In this document: one piece after another, positions 31,099 to 39,909 of the stretch
How positions within the stretch are numbered: position 1 is the first letter of the stretch
How the letters are laid out: every line of letters begins with the position of its first letter
DNA from: Zymoseptoria tritici IPO323
Taxonomy: Eukaryota; Ascomycota; Dothideomycetes; Mycosphaerellales; Mycosphaerellaceae
DNA length: 64,000 nt
Direction of reading: 5' to 3'
NCBI RefSeq assembly: GCF_000219625.1
Contig: NC_018213.1
Coordinates: 310,001 to 374,000, forward strand
Notes under the pieces: generated by a model
The model's input: only the letters and a program-made list of their open reading frames with translations
The model's database searches: none
What the model was told of the DNA's origin: nothing
Made by a program: the position numbers and the translations under genes

Positions 31099-32384
31099 GC
31101 TCTGGCTTTATGGGTTAGCCTCCGGACGTGTGCTAAGAAAATGTATATATTAGACTGCCGATGGCCCTTTGGTACGTCTTCTTAAAGCTCCCGGAGGCTG
31201 TATGGTCTTCGCTAGCTTTGTGTAGCTTGACGCCTGTGGTCATTGGTATGCTATTCGGTTTGCAGTTTTACTTGTCATTCTGCCTGAGCACCTTCTCGAG
31301 ATATCGCCTGTAGCCACGGCGTATCGTTAGAGGGGATAAGGTTTGCGATTGCTCCTTTGAGCCGGTCCACTACAAACCTCTCTACAAAATACACCGACTT
31401 ACTGAACCTCATTCTGGAACAGGCGATTCGGCGTGCAATGAAGCGATGACTGCTACGATGGCCGCGATGAACAAGCAGGTTTGCTGCGCAGCTAGAGACA
31501 CGAAGCCTGGCGATGGGCGCCACTCACCGGCAAGTATGTCCTCGAAAAATGGAACCTGAAGGTCCCGAATCGATGGCGGCGCATTCAAAAAAGCGTACAG
31601 TCAAGTCCCTTCACACTACGCGCTGGACAGCGACCAGCCTACAGCCAGCGAGGCGCAGCATTCGAACACCGAAGCAGTCCACGCCCTTCGGTACAGGTGA
31701 CATGGCACTGCATTGAAAGAATGAGCGGACAGCGATGAGCTTGATGAGCGGATCTGCTGAGTAGCTAACTTCAAGACTACGCGTCCTGGTCATAACGGTC
31801 ATGCAATCGTCGACCCGCAGAATTTGCCCACTTTCAGGAATATTCTTCAGTCCTTCCAACCAGCAAAACCATGCTACAGAACCATGCCACGAGCATCTCA
31901 GCTTTTGACCCAGCTAATCTTCTGCCCTGTAGCCCGGTCGATTGCGCGATCCTACGATAAAAGCAGGGAAGAAATCGTGGCGAAATGCATACTAGACTGC
32001 GACAAGGCGGAGAGAGATAAGGCCACTCGAACGGTAGGTACAGAGGATGATGCCCAAGCATGAACCAGTGTCCGCTCCCAGCGACATTTTTCGGTTCAAT
32101 CGTTCTTCGACAAAATGCCGATACCTGCCCAAGAAATGAGGCGACATGATCATCGGAACAGCGCTGCTTGCTGTACGCACGAGTATGGCTGTAGCTGGCA
32201 CATGGGTGTTGCAAGACCGCATACATGATCAAGCCATATCTGCTCTCGATGCCTCTTCCTCTTTGGCACACAGGGTCTCGCAGGAAGTCGATTTACAGCT
32301 TCCGTCAAGCCAACATCACATCCTACGCCTGGATCCAAGCATTTCACAAGCTCAACTCAACTCAACATCAACGACCAAGCCGAC
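31099..32384. other. Intergenic stretch without a recognised gene
   Basis: About 1.3 kb with several short open frames on both strands, none with family motifs, coding bias or splice sites that would link them. The last 60 bases (CAACTCAACTCAACATCAAC) look like a fungal 5' leader for the small gene that starts at 32385. Confidence 0.4.
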
Positions 32385-32711
32385 ATGAAGTACTCCACAT
32401 CTCTCCTCGCCGTCCTTGCGACTCTTCTCCAGCAAAGTCACGCCAACAACGAAGGCAACCCTAGCCGCTCCTGGGTTTCAAAGTTGAAACTGCCATTCGT
32501 GAATTCGTTCCGGCTAATACTCATCAGTGCACAAAGCATGAAGTCCGCAATTAGCCTGGTCCCTCTTTGGCAAAAGGACTCTCTGCTCATCACTGAACTC
32601 GACCTTGCCTCCCAGCATGTCCCGCTCGTCCCTTCGCCCAGCAGACTCCGCTCGTCTCCTGCCTCACACCCCCTCATGTCGAGCTCTGGTCATTCCTTGT
32701 GCCGCCGATAG
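32385..32711 (+). CDS. Possible small secreted protein (uncertain model)
   Basis: The ATG follows a typical fungal leader rich in CAA and opens a likely signal peptide (MKYSTSLLAVLATLLQQSHA, cleavage after SHA). The unspliced frame has 108 residues, no cysteine in the mature part before the last few residues, and no family I know. A GCTAATAC branch-like site followed by CATCAG near 32515-32526 suggests an intron, so the frame after about residue 28 may be wrong. It overlaps the 3' end of the opposite F-box-like pseudogene by 38 bases. It may be an effector-like gene or a decayed copy of one. Confidence 0.35.
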   Translation: MKYSTSLLAVLATLLQQSHANNEGNPSRSWVSKLKLPFVNSFRLILISAQSMKSAISLVPLWQKDSLLITELDLASQHVPLVPSPSRLRSSPASHPLMSSSGHSLCRR

Positions 32712-34357
32712 GTTGTGGACTGATTGGTGGTAAGACGAGTCTGGTAGGCCGAGTCTTTCTCGCGGACAGATCATGCGCGTGGAGGGCGACACCTTTGCGG
32801 AGAGCAGGATGAGCGAGTGCGGGTGTGAGACCCGCGATTCCCTTGCGAAATCTGGTAGGCATGTCCACCCACCAGTTATACCCTTGGCCGTTCACCTTCT
32901 CATGCTTCAGCGACCTCACCTGGTTATGCAGTATCTCCGTGCGGCTCGTCCCTACAAGTGCTGCCAACGCACCAACCAAATCTTCGAGAAACTGGACATT
33001 TGTCGCAATGCCCTCGGTCAACTTGTCGCTCGCTTTGGTAATTTGTTCGTCGAGGACTTCGATATCATGTGGTCGTTGTCGGAAAAGACGAAGCCCTGCT
33101 CTCATTTCGTCGATGTGAAGTTGAAGAGCAGTTTCCACGTCGCGGGATACGAACTTGCTGAAGCGGGAGAGAGCTCGATCAGTTCTCCACGGAGGGGGAG
33201 ACATGTCGCCGGGCAGAACCTCGTTGAAGCTCGCATACGCATCAGAAATGTCCACCAAGTTCTGCCATTGTGGTGAATCGGGAAAAGTACTGGACATCCG
33301 ATGAACGACTCTGCGCATATTGTGGCAGTACTTGGCAGCGGCATATATGTGCATCCAAGAGCTCAGGATGACGCCTGGGCGTAGTGCGGCCTCGTCCGGG
33401 TCGAAGGCATTTTGATTCACGACTGTCGATCTTGCTCCGTCGACCGAGATTTCTCGCAGCATTTGCAACATCGATAGTGGTCGAATGCATGTCCTGAGAA
33501 GGTTGAGATTGCCGACCACCGGATGCAGCTTCCAGGTATTCTTTTCGCTCAGCGACAGGTCCAAGCGTACCGTTCGCAGATCATTGCTTCCGCTCAAGAA
33601 TGAGCTTAGTGAGAAGAGGAGATGATTGAGAAGGACAAGCTGCTCCTCGGCGGGAACTCTCGTGGTGGAATGTAAATGTACGGTTCTGGCGTAGCCTGGC
33701 CATCCGCAGCGAACAGTGTTGACGGCAAAAACGATTCGAAGAGTCCGGACTTTGCGAATAAAGACCGGCCAACTGGGCTTGAAAAGCGCCGAAGGCCTCA
33801 AGGGAGCGAAACATTCTTGTCTATGCCCATGGGTGAAGATACCCTGGTTCCCGACAGTGATTTTGAACGTGTTCCGACGCCAGAGGACGTCTGATGCTTC
33901 GCGATGTATCTCCTTGTTGACTGACAAAATGCCGAGATTGGACGCAGCTGGGCTTGAAAAGCGCCGAAGGCCTCAAGGGAGCGAAACATTCTTGTCTATG
34001 CCCATGGGTGAAGATACCCTGGTTCCCGACAGTGATTTTGAACGTGTTCCGACGCCAGAGGACGTCTGATGCTTCGCGATGTATCTCCTTGTTGACTGAC
34101 AAAATGCCGAGATTGGACGCAGCAGTGTCGAGATCTCCGAGAAGCTCTTCGTAGATCAAGTCTTTCACTTCGACCGCGAGACCGATGAAGCTCGGCAGGT
34201 ATGGGCTTTGATCTGCCAGCTTGAGCGCTCGTACGTGGTGGCGCATCTCGAGTTTTTCTGTCTTTCTCAACTTCTGATGGGGTAGCTCAACGAATATCTT
34301 GCCCTGTGACACAAACTTTTTCAGCTCGTTTAGCTTGCAATCCTCGTAGTTCACCAT
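32674..34357 (-). pseudogene. SAP plus F-box-like gene broken by a 175-bp tandem duplication
   Basis: The N-terminal part starts at the ATG at 34357 with a short SAP-like helix pair (MVNYEDCKLNELKKFV). An F-box-like region common in Dothideomycetes follows (LPSFIGLAVEVKDLIYEELL, then NKEIHREASDVLWRRNTF). The frame then runs into the second copy of a perfect 175-bp repeat (33774-33948 and 33949-34123). It is thrown out of phase and stops at 33821. The remaining C-terminal part, about 370 residues of helix-rich sequence, is open in another frame down to 32674. Because 175 is not a multiple of three, one extra copy explains the break: the lengths outside one copy sum to 1509, exactly 503 codons. 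Identity of the copies means the event is recent or an assembly artefact. Such proteins are usually of unknown target. Confidence 0.8.
33774..34123. repeat. Perfect 175-bp tandem duplication
   Basis: Bases 33774-33948 and 33949-34123 are identical as far as I can compare them base by base. The left copy is entered from unique sequence and the right copy leaves into unique sequence, as in simple slippage or unequal exchange. It lies inside the F-box-like gene. Confidence 0.93.
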
Positions 34358-34580
34358 CGTAGCGAGGATGACCCAGACCGAAGAGATGGGGTGAGGGGGA
34401 ATTTCGAGAAGAGGTGGCTGAGCTTCCCTTAAGAGCGACAACAAGGCTGTTTGCTTCGACCACGCAGCAGCGACAGACAACGCTCGAAGGTAGGAGACTT
34501 CCCTCGTGGTCTTAGACATTGGTTGCTGGCGCTCGAAACTTCGATGTCCGTGTTCTGAGAGCCTTCTCGAGCCGTCGCAG

Positions 34581-36296
34581 TCATCCTTTGTTCGCGACCG
34601 AAACTTCCACCTCCACCTTGTGTCCGATCCCATCTCTGCCACCGATCCAGCGTTTTCTCTTGCCGACCTTTTCGATTGCTTTCGCTTCCACGCCAAACAC
34701 TTCATCGTCGACATCAGATGAGACAACGGCCCGCAGCACAAGCAAAGGCTTGCCTTTGTCATCATTGTCCCACTTGGTGCTCAATTTCAGTCGTTCAGCA
34801 CCGGCGACAACGCCAGCAGGATAGACACTAGCAATCAAGCCAGCCACTGCGCCGATGTAGTTGATCCACCATAGCGTCCAAGGGGATTCCACAAGCTGCT
34901 CGAGGCTAGGCTTGAATTGCTCGTCGGTCGGTGGCACACTGCCGCCCCATCTGGCACATAGCAGAAGTGCGATAAGTGTGCGTGACTCGTGAAGTATGCC
35001 GTGAACTCCAGCGAGAACGCCAGAAGTAGTGCAACGAAGAGCGGCGCTAGCTTGAAGGTCCTTTGAGTGGCTGGAGTGATAGTAGATCAGGTTTGCGAAC
35101 GCTTCCAGCCGATCCGGCGCAAAAGCCTTCGCAGCATCACGATCGAGGTCTTTCGGGAGTGCCGCCTGCAGGAGAGCCACCACTGGAAGAGGACTGGTCG
35201 CCTTCGCAACAGACTCGGTAGCGACCACGAGTGGGAATTGTGCTTTGACATCTGACGATAGTGAGGAAAAGAGGAAGCCTTCGCGGACGCCTCCTTGGCA
35301 GAAACGAACTTCTTTGATATGTGGCAGAGCCTCCGCGAGAACATTAACCAAGAACGCTACGGCAGGCACTTGACCTGCTCGGCGTTCGGAGATGCGGAAG
35401 AGCTCGTCTTGGCCTTCACCGTGCTCGAGAGATGCGGCGGCCGCTGCTTTGACCTGATCAGTGCTCAGAAACTCGTTGCGACTGGCTTTGAAGCCGTTGA
35501 TGACCGGAATTGGGTACGGGCTGACGCGATGCTGGCTCATCAGTACGTAACCCCAGCCCCTAAAGCCACCTCCGGAAAGGTACAGAGTGAAGCCGCCATT
35601 TGCTTTCGCAGCATCATCCAGATATTTGGGGACCATGAGGCTTGCGTATGCATTCTGGACGGCAGTCCGAATCTCGTCCTTGAGCTGCGCGGTGGTGCCA
35701 CTGCGTTCGGCATCGGCCAGCCGTCTCGACATGGCCGCGGCACCGTAAGGCATGCTGACCGCTCCAGATCCCGGCATTCGCACTTCGCCCCCGTCTCGAT
35801 TCTTGACGAGCCAGCTCAGCTGAGTGCTACCGCCTCCAAGATCCATCACCAATCCACTGACTTCAGGAAGTGAGCTAGCAACACCCATGGCACCGACTCT
35901 GCCTTCTTCTTCCTTCGGTAGCATAGTGACATCCCAGCCTACCTTTGCTTTGATTCGTCCGCGGAACTCCTCGGAATTGACTGCTGTTCTGGTGGCTTCG
36001 GTCGCCAGCACTGTGATGTTGTTTTGAGGTACTCCGAAATCCTCGCATGTTCGCTTGAATTGCTTGTACGACGATACGACGGCTGCCATCGTCTTCTCGT
36101 CTATCGGTATTCTCCTGCCATCTGCAGAGTATTGTGCATCATAGAGTGAGATCCCCACGCGATGTTGATACAGCGTTGGCATGATCCTTTGCGTTGGAGG
36201 TTGCAGACTTGAGATTGAGAAGCGTATGCCATTGCTTCCCATGTCCACAATCGCCCGAAGGAACTCGGGTCGATAATGTGGCATTTCGACGGACAT
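34581..36296 (-). CDS. RTG2: Retrograde regulation protein 2 (Ppx/GppA phosphatase family)
   Basis: An intronless gene of 571 residues, start at the ATG at 36296 (an upstream TTG is open but not used). The ASKHA-fold phosphate motifs are visible as AIVDMGSNGIRFSI near the N-terminus and VMDLGGGSTQLSWL in the middle. LYLSGGGFRGWGYVLM and VRFCQGGVREGFLF follow, the pattern of fungal Rtg2 rather than of bacterial exopolyphosphatase. In yeast Rtg2 senses mitochondrial state and controls nuclear Rtg1/Rtg3. In filamentous fungi the role is less clear. The length is close to yeast Rtg2 (588). It is a conserved housekeeping gene and marks the start of the syntenic core block. Confidence 0.9.
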   Translation of the reverse strand: MSVEMPHYRPEFLRAIVDMGSNGIRFSISSLQPPTQRIMPTLYQHRVGISLYDAQYSADGRRIPIDEKTMAAVVSSYKQFKRTCEDFGVPQNNITVLATEATRTAVNSEEFRGRIKAKVGWDVTMLPKEEEGRVGAMGVASSLPEVSGLVMDLGGGSTQLSWLVKNRDGGEVRMPGSGAVSMPYGAAAMSRRLADAERSGTTAQLKDEIRTAVQNAYASLMVPKYLDDAAKANGGFTLYLSGGGFRGWGYVLMSQHRVSPYPIPVINGFKASRNEFLSTDQVKAAAAASLEHGEGQDELFRISERRAGQVPAVAFLVNVLAEALPHIKEVRFCQGGVREGFLFSSLSSDVKAQFPLVVATESVAKATSPLPVVALLQAALPKDLDRDAAKAFAPDRLEAFANLIYYHSSHSKDLQASAALRCTTSGVLAGVHGILHESRTLIALLLCARWGGSVPPTDEQFKPSLEQLVESPWTLWWINYIGAVAGLIASVYPAGVVAGAERLKLSTKWDNDDKGKPLLVLRAVVSSDVDDEVFGVEAKAIEKVGKRKRWIGGRDGIGHKVEVEVSVANKG

Positions 36297-36384
36297 ATTG
36301 AATGCCCTCTGGACTGGCAAAAAGATGTTGGAATTGATGTTGCGGGTTTGTGCTGAAACTTGGAGAGGAGGGAACTTTCAACAG

Positions 36385-36507
36385 GGTTTAGCGTCGACGC
36401 ATGCGTGAGTTTTGGTGGCCCACGACGTCACGCTGGTGGATGTGCGTGAGTTTTGGTGGTTCACGCACTTTACGCATCCCAGGCATCAGGTTTAGCGTCC
36501 ACGCATG
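36385..36507. repeat. Repeated motifs in the RTG2 upstream region
   Basis: TGCGTGAGTTTTGGTGG occurs at 36402-36418 and again at 36443-36459. A second motif, GGTTTAGCGTCGACGCATG, at 36385-36403 recurs with one change at 36489-36507. Several TGCGTGA/TCACGCA pairs in both orientations lie between. The block sits about 90-210 bases upstream of the RTG2 ATG and could be a cluster of regulator sites. Confidence 0.6.
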
Positions 36508-36603
36508 TCACGCAGCTCCATTGAAGGATGTTCGTACATAGATGTGTCGTCGTGGTGTCACTGCTGTATGCAGAGACGACCACTATCTTATCTACTTCAC
36601 TGC

Positions 36604-39414
36604 TCACTCCAAGCCTCTAGCCACAATCTTCAACACTTCCTCAATCCCCTTCCCGGCATTCTCAGGCGCCTTCCTCACACCCTGCCAGTACTCTCCATGC
36701 TTCGGCTCATTCTGCACACACTTTTCCACCACCTCCGCCCTCTTCTCATCCGTCCCGTGCTGCAGCAAGAACTTGTACCACCAAGCCCACGTATCGCCGT
36801 AGTCCGGATCCAGCAGCACAGCTTTTTGGAACCAACTGTCCGCTTTGTCGAGTTTGCGCTCGCTCCAGAAGATGCGCGCAGCGGTGATGAAGAGGATGGG
36901 GTCGTTTTCTGCTTTCTGAATTGCTTCGAGAATGCGAGGTTTGCGCTGCGTGCGGGCTTCCAGATTCCAAATACGTTCGCTCCATATGAGACCAGATTTC
37001 GGACATTCTTGGAGCGCTTGGGCGAGTTTTTGGTTGGCGGCGGGGACGTTCTTGGCGCGAAGTTCGAGGCGAATGGTCTCGGTCCAGAGCTGAGGGTTCT
37101 TTGGAACGGCCAGGCGGGCTCGATCGAGAATTGAGCGGGCCTTGACGGTCACGCCCATCTTCTCCTCCAGACGGCTGGCAAGGAGCCACAGAGGCACGCT
37201 CTTAGGACAATTGCGTGTACCAGCGCTGTATGCCTCGCGAGCTTGGGGAAGCATGTTCTTCGACTCGTAGATCTGGCCCTTCATCATCCACAGCTTATCA
37301 GCCTTGGGGAATATGCCCAGACCTTCATTTGCAAGCTCCAACGCACGATCTTTGTCGTTGATCTGGCGCTCGAAAGCCACACTGCGAATAAAGACTCGAT
37401 CTGTGCGAGCTTCTTCGCGGGCCTGTGCCAGCAGGCGTCGTGCCTGATCTGACTGGCCATTGTCAGCTTCCAGCTTGACGGCGGCAAGGTAGATGTCTTC
37501 GTTGTCGGGGTTCTTCGAGAAGGCTTCTCCGAGCACACGTCGAGCGCCCTCCACGTCTCCAGCCAACCACTTTTCTCTCGCGAACTGCATCCACAATTCG
37601 CTGGAATTGGGAATCGAATTGACTGCACTCTCGAGAATCTTCCATAGATTCTCTTTACTTCCATGGCTCCTCTCCAAGTCTGCGGCCGAAAGCCAAACAC
37701 TCTTTCTGTGGTAAAACTCCTTCATCGCAACGGCGTAGATGGCCCTCGCCGTCTCGTACTGTCCACGGTTGACAGAGGACTTGGCATCGTCTAACCACAG
37801 CTTCTTGCGGTCGTCATCTTTGTCAAGTCCCCACCCGATGGTCTCCTGGATGATAGCCCGGCAGGTGACGAGCGCACCTTCATCCTCACACAGCTCAGCC
37901 TGCGCGATCCACTCTTCGCGCTTCAACATAGCTGATTCGCGCGCAAGAGCTTTCACAGCACGATTCATGACCTTGAACACCATCGCTTCGTTGCCAGTCT
38001 GCTCTTGGAGACGTGCAGCAGCCACCCAGATTTCGAAGCTCGAGGGAATAGCTTTACGAGCTTTATTGAGTACAACTTGAGCTTGTTCGGGTGTCTCCAG
38101 TCGTGCCAAGGCCAGCCATAGCTCTACCGATAGAGGAATGATTTCAGTCGCTTTTGCAAGTAGAAGCTTCGCATCGGATGGATCGTCCTCTAAGTTCACA
38201 GCTTCTCTCCAAATCGCGACGGACTGTGGGATGTGATCCAAAGCTTTCCGTAGTACACGCTTCTTGGATGTGGGAATGGTCTCCAGCTTTGATGCCTCAA
38301 TCCACAAATTCACGGAACGGTTGTTGTGCTCAATCGCCTTTGCGGCAATGATCTTCGCATTCGAGTTGTCGTTCAATCGCATGCTTTCCAGCCAAACGTC
38401 TTCGCTCTTCGGGCACATTTCGCAGCCTCGCCGGATAACATTTCTAGCAGCCACAATCTTTCCAGCATATTCTTCCAGCCGTGCCGCGGCAATCCAACCT
38501 GGTCCATGGCGAGGATTCGTCTTGATCACAGATTCCAACAGCACTCGCGCACGCTTGATGTCTCCCACTTGGATCTCGCCAGCCTTCTGCTCAGACTTGG
38601 TCAGACTTGTGAGGTAGCCTTTGGGATCGATGGCCGTGCTTGTACCGCTGGTCTCCGTGCCGCCCTGCGACTGAGCAGCCTGATCCAATCGCACCTTCAA
38701 CACTTTGTCTCTCGCAGCGCCGACTGCCGCGAAGTTGGTCATGGTTCCGTCCGCCTGCTGCTCGTTTGAACCGCCAGGCGCATCAGTCGCCATGCCATCG
38801 TCCTGAATCTCTGTCCCGAGCTGCGTACTGTCTCTTGCACCTGCCAAAACGCTGTCCGGTACTGCATAGAACCTCTGACGCATGTTCTGCTTATTCCTTC
38901 GATTCTTTCCCGTCAGATCACCCACTTCTGGTATGCTTGCCCAGTCCTCATCGGTAATTGTGCCCAAAGCTCTTTTCAAATCCGCAAACTGCTGTTGAAT
39001 CTTCGGATTCTTCCTCTCAAACTCCTCCCTTTCTTGCCGCTCTCGCTCTTCTCTTGAGATCTTCCTTCGCTTGCTCATCCGCTCGTCCACATCCTGGTAT
39101 ATGCGATCCGCCTCATCATCGTCTCGATCGTAGTTTCCTGTTGCGAATAGGCCTTCCTCGTTTTCGGCGTCGCGGAACTGCTCTTCAACCTCCGCGTCAT
39201 CGCCGTCCTTCTTCTTGACTCCGTATGCTGTGGGTGGGGCATTTCCTAGAGCAGCTGCTCGTTTCGCGAGCGCTTCCTTGATCTGCTCTTCGCTGGGACC
39301 TTCTCTGGCAGGTCCGAGATCCGATCGTGTCGTGAAGCCTGTCGCGCCACGTCCGAGACCGGCAACATAATTCTCAGGCGCCTGCTGCGAGAGAAAGTCC
39401 TTGCGACCGGACAT
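36604..39414 (-). CDS. prp1: Pre-mRNA splicing factor Prp1/Prp6 (U4/U6.U5 tri-snRNP)
   Basis: An intronless gene of 936 residues, the usual length. The PRP1_N domain opens the protein (RKDFLSQQAPENYVAGLGRG ATGFTTRSDLGPA), with an acidic and then highly charged helical stretch (RMSKRRKISREERERQER) before residue 150. From about 270 to the end come many HAT/TPR-like repeats, for example WIAAARLEEYAGK, VWLSAADLERSHG and LWLLASRLEEKMG. The protein bridges U5 and U4/U6 in the tri-snRNP and acts in the nucleus. The model is complete from ATG to stop, and nothing odd is seen. Confidence 0.95.
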   Translation of the reverse strand: MSGRKDFLSQQAPENYVAGLGRGATGFTTRSDLGPAREGPSEEQIKEALAKRAAALGNAPPTAYGVKKKDGDDAEVEEQFRDAENEEGLFATGNYDRDDDEADRIYQDVDERMSKRRKISREERERQEREEFERKNPKIQQQFADLKRALGTITDEDWASIPEVGDLTGKNRRNKQNMRQRFYAVPDSVLAGARDSTQLGTEIQDDGMATDAPGGSNEQQADGTMTNFAAVGAARDKVLKVRLDQAAQSQGGTETSGTSTAIDPKGYLTSLTKSEQKAGEIQVGDIKRARVLLESVIKTNPRHGPGWIAAARLEEYAGKIVAARNVIRRGCEMCPKSEDVWLESMRLNDNSNAKIIAAKAIEHNNRSVNLWIEASKLETIPTSKKRVLRKALDHIPQSVAIWREAVNLEDDPSDAKLLLAKATEIIPLSVELWLALARLETPEQAQVVLNKARKAIPSSFEIWVAAARLQEQTGNEAMVFKVMNRAVKALARESAMLKREEWIAQAELCEDEGALVTCRAIIQETIGWGLDKDDDRKKLWLDDAKSSVNRGQYETARAIYAVAMKEFYHRKSVWLSAADLERSHGSKENLWKILESAVNSIPNSSELWMQFAREKWLAGDVEGARRVLGEAFSKNPDNEDIYLAAVKLEADNGQSDQARRLLAQAREEARTDRVFIRSVAFERQINDKDRALELANEGLGIFPKADKLWMMKGQIYESKNMLPQAREAYSAGTRNCPKSVPLWLLASRLEEKMGVTVKARSILDRARLAVPKNPQLWTETIRLELRAKNVPAANQKLAQALQECPKSGLIWSERIWNLEARTQRKPRILEAIQKAENDPILFITAARIFWSERKLDKADSWFQKAVLLDPDYGDTWAWWYKFLLQHGTDEKRAEVVEKCVQNEPKHGEYWQGVRKAPENAGKGIEEVLKIVARGLE

Positions 39415-39909
39415 CGTGGCGGAGTTGGAAGATGATGTACGGAAAATGAAGCTTCAAGAAGTCACTGCACGAGACAAAAGTGAGAGAGCCCTCGCTAGCG
39501 CCGGATTTTAGCTTTCGCTGTTCTGCCCTGCCATTACACCGCGCCATAGGTTCAGGTAGTGAGCAATATGGGAATCAGCAATGTGTTCTACAATACGAGG
39601 GCACGAGCATCGAAATTGTGGTTAAAACGATGGAGGCGACATACGAATCACGATCGAGCTGATCACTGAACAAAAAGGCGATGGCTTCACATGCAACAGC
39701 AGCAGAATATCGAGTCTCCAATATCCAACGTCTTAAACGCTACGTTTTTTATCTATGCTGCAAACAAGCACAATCCACTGCCATCTTGGCTGGCTTGTGA
39801 ATTGGTACACCTTCCACTGACGGCAGGACAAGCGGCCACCCCACACTGCCCTCCCCTTCCCGACTCCTCGACTACACAATCGTCACGTCGTCTCCGACTA
39901 TTGCCCAGC
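39415..39909. other. Intergenic, no gene seen
   Basis: These 495 bases hold the presumed promoter of the splicing factor gene and the 3' end of SEC24, both on the minus strand. No further coding signal is visible. Confidence 0.5.

Noticed and set aside
30109..32384. Transposon remnant in the gene-poor junction
   Set aside because: No transposase motif, terminal inverted repeat or long terminal repeat could be found by eye.
33821..34765. Longer N-terminus of the F-box-like gene starting at 34765
   Set aside because: The extra part is antisense to the RTG2 3' end and shows no domain; the SAP-like start at 34357 fits the family.
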